This document shows, piece by piece, positions 1-5,476 of a DNA stretch of 5,476 bases; positions within the stretch are counted from its first letter, which is position 1, and each line of letters begins with the position of its first letter. Under the pieces are notes generated by a model, which was not told the DNA's origin, ran no database searches, and saw only the letters and a program-made list of their open reading frames with translations. The stretch comes from Desulfohalobiaceae bacterium (GTDB lineage Bacteria; Desulfobacterota; Desulfovibrionia; Desulfovibrionales; Desulfothermaceae): NCBI GenBank assembly GCA_021737525.1, contig JAIPDU010000123.1, forward strand, positions 1 through 5,476, read 5' to 3'. The position numbers and the translations under genes were made by a program.

Positions 1-143
1 GCATCTGCCAGGGATCGAGGGCACGCTCGAGGAGGGAGGTCTTTCCGGGAATACGCTTATTGATTCAGATCCGCGAAAGCCACCACTGGGTTTTTCGAGC
101 GAGGAGGCTCCGGTTCTGAATTTTCTAAGGCTCCTCCTGCGGG

Positions 144-205
144 GAGGGGGGGGGCATCCCTGCCCCCACCCCTCACCCACTTTTTCTCAGAAGTGGGTGA
201 GGGGT
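144..205 (+). promoter_or_regulatory. Tandem hairpins in the leader of the histidine kinase gene
   Basis: Two inverted repeats abut each other. The first pairs GGGGGCA (150-156) with TGCCCCC (161-167) around a TCCC loop, and can be extended imperfectly into the G run at 144-149. The second is a perfect 12-bp repeat, CCCCTCACCCAC (169-180) with GTGGGTGAGGGG (193-204). It extends by A168-T205 outside and by T181-A192, T182-A191, a T-G wobble and T184-A189 inside, leaving a four-base loop. Only three T residues follow, so it is a poor intrinsic terminator. It could be an attenuator, an mRNA-stabilising stem, or a copy of a dispersed intergenic repeat. Structure is seen; function is inferred. Confidence 0.6.
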
Positions 206-265
206 TTCCCCTTTGTGCTCCATGGCTTCCCTGAAGAGCAAATGAACGAGCCCAAGGTATCGGGT

Positions 266-1738
266 ATGCTGAAAAGAAAACTGAGCATCCGGGAAAAGAT
301 ATTCATCAGTTTCGGCTTGTTTTTCCTGTTGAGCATTATAGGAACATCTTTTGGATATTATCGTTACTATATTCTCTATCAAAAGCTTGATATTGTAGAA
401 TACAAAAATAATTTACTTAACACGATCCTGGAAGCAAGGCGTTACGAAAAAAATTTTTTCCTTACACATCAGGTTATACATTTAGAAAACTCTTTGAAGT
501 ATGCTCATAAAAGCAAAGAAATACTCTCCAGCATCAACAATAGATACGGAAAATATGCTCATTCAAATAATTTAGGCAATCAGATGGACATGTTGCTAAA
601 ATACGAAAATGCATTAGAAAATCTTTTGCATGCAGTTAATCAGCAAAAGTCGTATAAAGGCGAGATTCAGTCTCATCGCATGGATGATCTGAAATCCTAT
701 CAAGAAAACATACGTGCCATGGGACATGAAGTAACAGCAGCGCTGGAAACCGGTCTGCAGAAGGAGAGGGGCATCGTCAGAAATCTGGTACAGGAATCGC
801 GTATCTACTTGTTCATGTCCCTGGGCATCATTCTCCTCATCGCGCTCTCCACCTTCGCCTTTCTGTTCTATCACGTTGAGCAGCCCCTGCGCCGGATCGG
901 CATGGCCATTCAGAAGATCGCTTCCGGGGATTACCGAAACTTCCCCGAAGTGGAGACCGGAGATGAGTTCGAAAACCTTGCCCATAGCCTGAATGTCATG
1001 CTCGATGAGCTGAACAAGCGGAGCGAACAGCTCGTGCAGAGCGAGAAGATGGCCGCGCTGGGGACGTTGACCTCTGGGGTGGCCCACGAGATAAACAATC
1101 CCCTGAACAATATCTCCACCTCCCTGCAGATCCTGCTCGAGGAGCTGGACGAGGGGGATCTGGAGTATCAGCGGGAGCTTTTGACCGAAACCGGAGGGGA
1201 AGTGGAAAGGGCCCAGGACATCGTGCGGGCCCTTCTGGAGTACTCCCGCAAGTCGGCCTTCGGCGTCTCCAGGGAGCGCTTCAGGGACTTGGTGGACAAC
1301 GCGCTCAAGCTCATCCAGGGTGAGATTCCCACAAATGTGCATGTCGAGACGGACATCCCGGAGGAGATCCATGCGACTGTGGATCCACGGCGCATCCAGC
1401 AGGTCTTGCTCAATCTCTTGATCAACGGCTTTCAGGCCATGGAACCTGACGGCGGCACCTTGCGCCTGTCGGCATTCGAGGATAAGGAGGGGAGGGGATT
1501 CTATTTTCGGGTCCAGGATACGGGGAAGGGAGTCCCCCAAGACCAGCTCGGCAGGATCTTCGACCCCTTTTACACCACGAAGGGGGATACCTCCGGATCG
1601 GGCCTGGGCCTCTCCGTCTCTAGGGGGATCATCGAGAGCCATCAGGGCAGCATCACAGTGGACAGCCAAAAGGGCGTGGGAACCACATTCACCGTGTACC
1701 TGCCCTATGAGCAGAGCGCGGACGGAACCGGCACGTAA
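266..1738 (+). CDS. Membrane-bound sensor histidine kinase (HAMP, HisKA, HATPase_c)
   Basis: This is the sensor kinase of a two-component system; it should autophosphorylate on His and pass the phosphate to the regulator encoded downstream. Taking ATG 266 as start (490 aa), membrane segments lie near residues 12-32 and 181-204, flanking a largely helical extracytoplasmic sensor (about 33-180). A HAMP linker (about 203-257) follows, then the H-box AHEINNPL with phosphoacceptor His274. The ATPase domain shows an N-box with Asn383 and Asn387, the G1 box DTGKG (418-422), the F-box DPFYTTK (433-439) and the G2 box GSGLGL (444-449). All catalytic motifs are intact and no PAS domain is seen. The H-box is of the NtrB-like type. 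ATG 266 is preferred because AAGGT lies 7 bases upstream; ATG 242 is possible, while GTG 197 lies inside a hairpin arm. The regulator gene begins 79 bases after the stop. The first third of the gene is strikingly AT-rich compared with the rest. The signal cannot be predicted. Confidence 0.93.
   Translation: MLKRKLSIREKIFISFGLFFLLSIIGTSFGYYRYYILYQKLDIVEYKNNLLNTILEARRYEKNFFLTHQVIHLENSLKYAHKSKEILSSINNRYGKYAHSNNLGNQMDMLLKYENALENLLHAVNQQKSYKGEIQSHRMDDLKSYQENIRAMGHEVTAALETGLQKERGIVRNLVQESRIYLFMSLGIILLIALSTFAFLFYHVEQPLRRIGMAIQKIASGDYRNFPEVETGDEFENLAHSLNVMLDELNKRSEQLVQSEKMAALGTLTSGVAHEINNPLNNISTSLQILLEELDEGDLEYQRELLTETGGEVERAQDIVRALLEYSRKSAFGVSRERFRDLVDNALKLIQGEIPTNVHVETDIPEEIHATVDPRRIQQVLLNLLINGFQAMEPDGGTLRLSAFEDKEGRGFYFRVQDTGKGVPQDQLGRIFDPFYTTKGDTSGSGLGLSVSRGIIESHQGSITVDSQKGVGTTFTVYLPYEQSADGTGT
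301..720. other. AT-rich segment encoding the kinase sensor domain
   Basis: By hand count, 93 of 300 bases in 361-660 are G or C (31%), with a minimum of 13 of 60 in 361-420. The count is 20 of 60 in 301-360 and 25 of 60 in 661-720. It rises to 35 of 60 in 721-780 and 38 of 60 in 841-900, and the rest of the window is also GC-rich. The segment coincides with the first membrane helix and most of the extracytoplasmic sensor. This suggests that this part of the gene has a different origin, but the origin itself is inferred. Confidence 0.75.
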
Positions 1739-1810
1739 GCGCCACGAAGCCGGTTAACCGCTTGCGCGGCTGCAGCATGCGGATGCTCGGAACACCACAG
1801 ACCAGGGATT

Positions 1811-1815
1811 GGAGG
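1811..1815 (+). promoter_or_regulatory. Ribosome binding site of the response regulator gene
   Basis: GGAGG lies only two bases before ATG 1818, with AGGGA (1804-1808) nine bases before it. An alternative TTG at 1809 is in frame but would place the GGAGG inside the gene, so ATG 1818 is preferred. The short spacing makes the exact start slightly uncertain. Confidence 0.5.
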
Positions 1816-1817
1816 CT

Positions 1818-3179
1818 ATGCAAGACCAGGAGTGGACCATTCTCGTTGTGGACGATGAGCGCATTACCCGGAAGAACCTGCAGCGCGTGCTGGAAAAGGA
1901 GGGCTATCGCGTGGTCTCCACCGAGAGCGGTGTCGAGGCCCTGAAGCTCGTGGAGAGGCAGGAGTTCGATCTCATCCTGGCGGACCTCAAGATGAAGACG
2001 GTGGACGGGATGCGGCTCCTGAAGGAGAGCAAGTCCAGGTATCCGGAGACCGAGGTGATCATGATAACGGCGTACGCCACCGTGGACACTGCTGTGGAAG
2101 CGATGAAGGAAGGGGCGTACCAGTATGTGGCGAAACCGTTCAAGCTGGACGAGGTCCGCAAGATCGTGCGGGAGGCGCTGTACAAGCGCAAGATCACCCT
2201 GGAGAACCAGAGGCTTCGCTCCGACCTGGAGGGAAGGGAAGGGCAGTCCGAAATCGTGGGCACGAGCCCCGAGATCAAGACTGTCCTGCAGGAGGTCCGA
2301 CAGATCGGCCCCACGGGCTCCAATATCCTGATTACCGGGGAAAGCGGGACGGGAAAGGAGCTGTTCGCCAGGTCCATCCACCATCAGAGCTCGCGCTCGG
2401 AGAACCGTTTCGTGACCTTCAACTGCGGCTCCTTCACCGAGGATCTCATCGCCAACGAGCTCTTCGGTCACGAGAAGGACGCCTACACCGGGGCCACCAC
2501 ATCCAAGAAAGGGCTCCTGGAGATGGCGGACAAGGGGACTGTCTTTCTGGACGAGATCGGGGACATGCCCCTGTCCATGCAGGTCAAGCTCCTGCGGGTG
2601 ATCCAGGAGCAGGAGCTCATGCGCGTGGGAGGGGTGGAGCCGATCCAGGTGGATATCCGTTTCATCGCCGCGACGCACCGGGACCTCAAGCACGAGGTGG
2701 AAGCCGGGAGGTTCCGGCAGGACCTGTACTACCGCCTGAACGTGATCTCCCTCGCCCTGCCGCCATTGGCGCAGAGGCAGGGGGATATTCCGGTCCTTGC
2801 CCATCACTTTCTGGTCCGGAAGACCTGGGAAGCCGGCAAGGAGATCTCCGAGATCGCTCCCGAGACCATGGAGCTGTTGGAGAACTACAGCTGGCCCGGC
2901 AATGTGCGGGAATTGGAGAACGTGATCGAGCGGGCCGTGGCCCTGAGCAACAGGAGCGTGATCAAGCCCGAGGTCCTCCCGGAATACCTCCGAGCCCTGA
3001 CCATCGAAACCTACCGGCACATGGGCTCCAGCGTCCCCACCCTGGAGGAACACGAGATCGAGTACATCCGCTGGGTTCTTCAGAAATGCCGGGGAAACAA
3101 GACCAAAGCCGCCCAGATCATGGGGATCGACAGGGTCTCCCTCTGGCGCAAGATCAAGCGTTACGGCATCGAGGTGTGA
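1818..3179 (+). CDS. Sigma-54-dependent response regulator, NtrC family (REC, AAA+, Fis-type HTH)
   Basis: This cytoplasmic transcription activator is the expected partner of the upstream kinase. The 453-aa protein has the usual length and order of the NtrC/ZraR/DctD group. The receiver domain (about 6-120) has Asp12/Asp13, phosphoacceptor Asp56, Thr84 and Lys106. The AAA+ domain (about 146-375) has Walker A GESGTGKE (174-181), Walker B FLDEIG (243-248), the arginine-finger region FRQDLYYRLNV (299-309) and WPGNVREL (359-366). The C-terminal Fis-type helix-turn-helix (about 409-450) contains the typical GNKTKAAQIMGI and SLWRKIKRYGI stretches. The loop that contacts sigma-54, normally GAFTGA, reads DAYTGA (221-226). 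The protein should hydrolyse ATP to open sigma-54 promoters after phosphorylation of Asp56. It follows the kinase after 79 bases holding a small AGCAT/ATGCT hairpin (1774-1787) and no evident terminator, so co-transcription is likely. Target genes are not identifiable here. Confidence 0.95.
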   Translation: MQDQEWTILVVDDERITRKNLQRVLEKEGYRVVSTESGVEALKLVERQEFDLILADLKMKTVDGMRLLKESKSRYPETEVIMITAYATVDTAVEAMKEGAYQYVAKPFKLDEVRKIVREALYKRKITLENQRLRSDLEGREGQSEIVGTSPEIKTVLQEVRQIGPTGSNILITGESGTGKELFARSIHHQSSRSENRFVTFNCGSFTEDLIANELFGHEKDAYTGATTSKKGLLEMADKGTVFLDEIGDMPLSMQVKLLRVIQEQELMRVGGVEPIQVDIRFIAATHRDLKHEVEAGRFRQDLYYRLNVISLALPPLAQRQGDIPVLAHHFLVRKTWEAGKEISEIAPETMELLENYSWPGNVRELENVIERAVALSNRSVIKPEVLPEYLRALTIETYRHMGSSVPTLEEHEIEYIRWVLQKCRGNKTKAAQIMGIDRVSLWRKIKRYGIEV

Positions 3180-3288
3180 TAAGCTCGTTTCGGGGAACGC
3201 GCGCTGCCCGAAGGCGAAACCGCGATTCCGGCTTCCCGGTGGTCTCAGGAGGTCCGGTCCAGGATCGGCACGCGCAGAGGGAGGAGCT

Positions 3289-3321
3289 CCGGCTCGTGAG
3301 CCGAAGGACCGGCTCAACCGG
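3289..3321 (+). promoter_or_regulatory. Alternative small hairpins between the regulator and pseudouridine synthase genes
   Basis: CGGCTC occurs at 3290-3295 and 3310-3315, and its complement GAGCCG at 3298-3303 lies between them. The middle segment can therefore pair with either flank: leftward with a tight loop, or rightward with a six-base AAGGAC loop. No T tract follows, so this is not a standard intrinsic terminator. The remaining bases between the two genes (3180-3372) show no gene and no convincing promoter. A leader or Rho-related role is only a guess. Confidence 0.35.
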
Positions 3322-3372
3322 CGTAATGACCGATGGACGAAGCGGGCCGGGTGGGATAGATTGGCCCGAGTT

Positions 3373-4254
3373 ATGACAGGCGTGCAACATGTGTCAGTCA
3401 CACAGGCCGAGTCCGGGCAGAAACTGGTCCAGTTCCTGAACCGGCGCCTGGGGGGAGGCGTCCCCCGCTCCGCGATCATGCGCTGGGTGCGCACGGGCCA
3501 GGTCCGCGTGGACAGCTCCCGGGCCAAGCCCTTTCAGAAGGTGACCGCGGGGCAGACGGTCCGCATTCCGCCCTATCGCGGGGAGTCCGGCCACATGGAG
3601 GAATCCGGCCGGAAGGATTCCAATCCCTTTCGCTTGCGCAGGGTGTACGAGGACGAGGAGCTCCTGCTCCTGGCCAAGCCCCCCGGATTGGCCACCCAGC
3701 CGGGCAAGGGCGTGGAGGAGAGCGTGGACGGACTGATCCGGGCCGAGTACAGGGACAGCAAATGGCCTCCTGCCCTGGTCCATCGCCTGGACAAGGAGAC
3801 CTCCGGCCTGCTTGTCCTGGCCAAGTCCTATAGCTCCCTGCGCTCGCTGCAGCGGCTGTGGCGCGAGAGCCGGGTGCACAAGCTGTATCTGGCCTGGGTG
3901 AGCGGAGACGTTTCCTGGTCCGGCTGGACTGAGCTGCGCGAGGAGATGCTCGAGGACAGGGATTCGGAGCGAAGGAAGGTGCCGGCGGTGAGCCGGGTCC
4001 GGGTGCTGCGCCGGCACAGGGGCTGCAGCCTGGTTGCCGTCTCCCTGGACACGGGGCGCAAGCACCAGATCCGGATCCAGATGGCCGGGAGGGGGCATCC
4101 GGTGGTAGGGGACCGGAAGTACGGCAGCGGGGGATCCTCGCAGGGCCTTTTGCTCCACGCCTACCGCCTGGCCTGGCCGGAGCGTGATTTTACCCTGCCT
4201 CCCCCGTGGCTGGGGCGGTTCGCGGTTTCCTCCCGGGATCTGGAGCAGCTCTGA
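3373..4254 (+). CDS. RluA-family (RluC/RluD-like) 23S rRNA pseudouridine synthase
   Basis: The product should convert specific uridines of 23S rRNA to pseudouridine. The 293-aa protein starts with an S4 RNA-binding domain (about 7-67, including SAIMRWVRTGQVRVD). The catalytic domain (about 88-275) carries the signature HRLDKETSGLLVLAK, with catalytic Asp140. Later come the family motifs GRKHQIRIQM and GHPVVGDRKYG. Length is slightly below E. coli RluC and RluD (about 320 aa), mostly because the C-terminus is short. The S4 domain plus HRLDKETSG argue for the RluC/RluD branch rather than RluA, which lacks S4. The exact target uridines cannot be assigned, so no symbol is given. ATG 3373 is chosen over TTG 3361 and GTG 3382; none has a strong ribosome binding site, so the start is uncertain by a few codons. 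It is convergent with the next gene, with 94 bases between them and no clear terminator. Confidence 0.94.
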   Translation: MTGVQHVSVTQAESGQKLVQFLNRRLGGGVPRSAIMRWVRTGQVRVDSSRAKPFQKVTAGQTVRIPPYRGESGHMEESGRKDSNPFRLRRVYEDEELLLLAKPPGLATQPGKGVEESVDGLIRAEYRDSKWPPALVHRLDKETSGLLVLAKSYSSLRSLQRLWRESRVHKLYLAWVSGDVSWSGWTELREEMLEDRDSERRKVPAVSRVRVLRRHRGCSLVAVSLDTGRKHQIRIQMAGRGHPVVGDRKYGSGGSSQGLLLHAYRLAWPERDFTLPPPWLGRFAVSSRDLEQL

Positions 4255-4348
4255 GCCCTGGTCATCCTGCGCTGCCTGTTGGTGCAGATCCGCGGAGAGC
4301 GTGGATGGTCAGAGGAGACCTCAGTGGGAAAGGGAGCTCAGGGAGTGC

Positions 4349-5191
4349 TTAGACATATTCCGTTTCCGGATCAGGGATTTCCTGTTTCCGTATGCGGAGC
4401 CGGGAAAACCAGGAGGGGTGCTTCTTCATGAAGTGCCAGCTGGAGAAGAGGTCCTCCTTGGTGTGGGGCTCCAGGGTCAGGGTGGGGCGAAGGTCCAGCA
4501 GCTCCAGGCCGGAGAAGACTTCGGCCCAGGGGATGTTGCCCTGGCCCAGCCCCAGGTGCTGGTCCGCGACCCCGTCGTTGTCGTGCAGGTGCAAATGGGC
4601 CAGGTGCTGGCCCAGGGTCTGCATCCAGAGGTAGAGGTTCTGGTACTGGAACCCGCCGCTATAGCTGGCCCAATGCCCCAGATCGAAGCAGAGTCTTACC
4701 TGTTGATGCTGGAGCTCGGCCACCAGGTCGGCGAGGGGGCCGGGATCGTATTCCCGCACGTTCTCCAGATACAAGGGGGGATGGCCCGGCCACTGCCCCA
4801 GGACTTCCTCCCAGGTCCGGACGGAGCGCTTGAGCCAGGAGGAGTAGAGATCGCTGTACAGGGGAATGAAATTGGCATGGGCCACCAGGAAGCGGGGCTC
4901 GTAGAGGGCGGCGATTCGGATGGCCTTCTTGAGCCGCTCTCTGGTGCTGTGCAGGATGTAGTCGTCAATGCTCCCGGGCTGCAAGTCGTGGAAGGGCAGG
5001 TGGACGGAACAGAGAAGGCCCTCCTTGTGCAGGGCGTTGGCCAGCTGTCTGTGCCACTCTTCCCCGAGCTTGTCCAGGGCTATGGCGTCCAGCCCGAGCT
5101 CCGGATTGAGTTTTCTCCACTGGTAGTATTCCAGATAGGATCGGTCCTCGGCGATGTAGCGGCAGGGGAGATTGACGAAATAGCGGCCCAT
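4349..5191 (-). CDS. TIM-barrel protein, sugar-phosphate isomerase/epimerase (AP-endonuclease-2) fold
   Basis: This 280-aa soluble protein has the layout of the xylose-isomerase-like / AP-endonuclease family 2 barrel. Candidate metal and active-site residues fall at strand ends: His64 (SVHLPFHD), His105 (VAHAN), Glu143 (LYLENV), Asp170 and His173 (CFDLGHWA), His201/His203 (HLHLHDNDG), His212 (DQHLGLGQGNIPW) and Glu241 (LTLEPH). Such ligands normally bind a divalent metal used for sugar isomerisation or epimerisation, or for cutting DNA at abasic sites. The DNDG...H.G.G.I.W stretch is common in the sugar-enzyme members, so an isomerase or epimerase is more likely than endonuclease IV. The substrate is not predictable. 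ATG 5191 is preceded by only a weak GTAGAG-like binding site, but a strong promoter lies about 90 bases upstream. The opposite strand also has a long open frame, which looks like a shadow. No metabolic partner gene is visible nearby. Confidence 0.88.
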   Translation of the reverse strand: MGRYFVNLPCRYIAEDRSYLEYYQWRKLNPELGLDAIALDKLGEEWHRQLANALHKEGLLCSVHLPFHDLQPGSIDDYILHSTRERLKKAIRIAALYEPRFLVAHANFIPLYSDLYSSWLKRSVRTWEEVLGQWPGHPPLYLENVREYDPGPLADLVAELQHQQVRLCFDLGHWASYSGGFQYQNLYLWMQTLGQHLAHLHLHDNDGVADQHLGLGQGNIPWAEVFSGLELLDLRPTLTLEPHTKEDLFSSWHFMKKHPSWFSRLRIRKQEIPDPETEYV

Positions 5192-5195
5192 GGAA

Positions 5196-5216
5196 GACTC
5201 TACCCGTGGTTTGCTT
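5196..5216 (-). repeat. Direct repeat copy 1, in the leader of the TIM-barrel gene
   Basis: This 21-bp stretch matches 5283-5303 at 18 of 21 positions, with an identical 12-bp core (TACCCGTGGTTT on the + strand, 5201-5212). It ends four bases upstream of the start codon at 5191, so it covers the weak ribosome binding region. It could be an operator half, an RNA-level control element or the trace of a small duplication. Confidence 0.6.
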
Positions 5217-5282
5217 CAGTTGCTGCTGCGTTTTGAAGGATCCGGAGTAAAAATGCGAAAGATTCAGGGTGATTTCGGGAAG

Positions 5283-5303
5283 GAGTATACCCGTGGTTTC
5301 CTT
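5283..5303 (-). repeat. Direct repeat copy 2, overlapping the promoter of the TIM-barrel gene
   Basis: This is the second copy of the 21-bp motif, with its core at 5288-5299, 87 bases from copy 1. On the minus strand it covers the -10 box and most of the spacer of the predicted promoter, which is where a repressor site would be expected. Operator function is inferred from position only. Confidence 0.6.
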
Positions 5304-5312
5304 TTCTGGCAA
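5284..5312 (-). promoter_or_regulatory. Predicted sigma-70 promoter for the TIM-barrel gene
   Basis: Read on the minus strand, TTGCCA (5307-5312) and TATACT (5284-5289) are separated by exactly 17 bases. Each box differs from consensus (TTGACA, TATAAT) at one or two positions. Transcription would begin near 5277, giving a leader of about 85 bases before ATG 5191. This is the best promoter match in the window. Confidence 0.7.
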
Positions 5313-5333
5313 GTTATGGATAGAGTTGTGTGA

Positions 5334-5476
5334 GATCGGAGATCGGAGGTCGGAGGTCGGCAGTCGGATGTCGGATGTCGGGCGTCGGATGTCGGATGTC
5401 GGATGTCGGACGTCGGAGACCGGAAGTCGGAAGATCGGATGTCGGATGTCGGACGTCGGAGATCGGAGGTCGGACC
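5334..5476. repeat. Degenerate heptanucleotide tandem repeat array (NNTCGGA), running off the window
   Basis: Twenty consecutive units can be read from 5334 to 5474, nineteen of 7 bases and one of 8 (5432-5439). The consensus is NNTCGGA; the first two bases vary most (TG, GA, GG, CG, AG). A four-unit block at 5397-5424 recurs at 5440-5467 with one mismatch in 28, showing a higher-order duplication with a 43-base period. The array begins 21 bases upstream of the -35 box of the minus-strand promoter. Most reading frames through it are open, but the frame-shifting 7-base unit makes coding unlikely. It resembles in form the short tandem heptamers described in cyanobacterial genomes. Its right end is not in the window. 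Confidence 0.9.

Noticed and set aside
2..265. The kinase reading frame stays open upstream to the left edge of the window, including a GTG at 197.
   Set aside because: The upstream translation is low in protein-like features, runs through the G run and hairpins, and has no ribosome binding site at 197. The membrane helix fits a start at 242 or 266.
614..1669. 351-codon open frame on the minus strand opposite the kinase.
   Set aside because: The plus strand has all kinase motifs; the minus translation has none.
3265..3285. Sigma-54 promoter suggested by GGCACGCG.
   Set aside because: The expected GC at -12 with correct spacing is absent.
1689..3527. 612-codon open frame on the minus strand opposite the regulator.
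   Set aside because: It is a codon-bias shadow of a gene with complete family motifs, rich in His, Leu, Pro and Gly with no recognisable domain.
3394..4158. 254-codon open frame on the minus strand opposite the pseudouridine synthase.
   Set aside because: The plus strand carries the HRLDKETSG signature; the antisense product is a shadow.
4255..4348. Bidirectional terminator between the convergent genes.
   Set aside because: Only stems of 4-5 bp and no T tract in either direction could be found.
4184..5236. 350-codon open frame on the plus strand opposite the TIM-barrel gene.
   Set aside because: It overlaps the end of the pseudouridine synthase gene and is repetitive in Val, Gln and Gly; the minus strand has clear barrel motifs and a promoter.
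5334..5476. Open frames through the heptad array giving repetitive peptides on both strands.
   Set aside because: A 7-base unit without stops leaves most frames open automatically. An 8-base unit shifts the frame and there is no start with a ribosome binding site.
5334..5476. CRISPR array.
   Set aside because: The unit is 7 bases with no spacers between repeats.

Overview
The window looks like a chromosomal segment of a moderately GC-rich Gram-negative bacterium. The NtrB/NtrC-style kinase and regulator pair, the codon usage and the short intergenic tandem repeats would fit a sulfate reducer of the Desulfovibrionales or a related former deltaproteobacterial lineage. That placement is an inference from style, not from a marker gene. 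No rRNA, tRNA, CRISPR array, transposase or phage gene was seen.

Layout. Positions 1-265 are a non-coding leader with a G/C-rich imperfect hairpin followed directly by a strong 16-17 bp hairpin. Positions 266-1738 (+) encode a membrane-bound sensor histidine kinase. Positions 1818-3179 (+) encode a sigma-54-dependent response regulator (receiver, AAA+, Fis-type helix-turn-helix), and the two genes form an evident two-component operon. A gap of about 190 bp with small alternative hairpins follows. Positions 3373-4254 (+) encode a 23S rRNA pseudouridine synthase of the RluA/RluC/RluD family. Converging on it, 4349-5191 (-) encodes a TIM-barrel enzyme of the sugar-phosphate isomerase/epimerase (AP-endonuclease-2) fold. 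Upstream of that gene are a near-consensus sigma-70 promoter (TTGCCA-N17-TATACT) and a duplicated 21-bp motif, one copy overlapping the promoter and one just before the start codon. The window ends inside a degenerate heptanucleotide tandem array (5334-5476, consensus NNTCGGA, 20 units).

How the genes work together. The kinase should sense an unknown signal through its extracytoplasmic helical domain and phosphorylate Asp56 of the regulator, which would then activate sigma-54 promoters elsewhere; no convincing -24/-12 promoter was found in this window. The pseudouridine synthase and the TIM-barrel enzyme look like unrelated housekeeping or metabolic neighbours.

Most notable points: the kinase is a compositional mosaic, with a sensor half near 31% GC joined to a GC-rich transmitter half; the regulator has DAYTGA in place of the GAFTGA sigma-54 contact loop; and the region upstream of the TIM-barrel gene combines a promoter, a duplicated motif and a heptad repeat array. 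I see no clear evidence of a wholly new multi-gene system.
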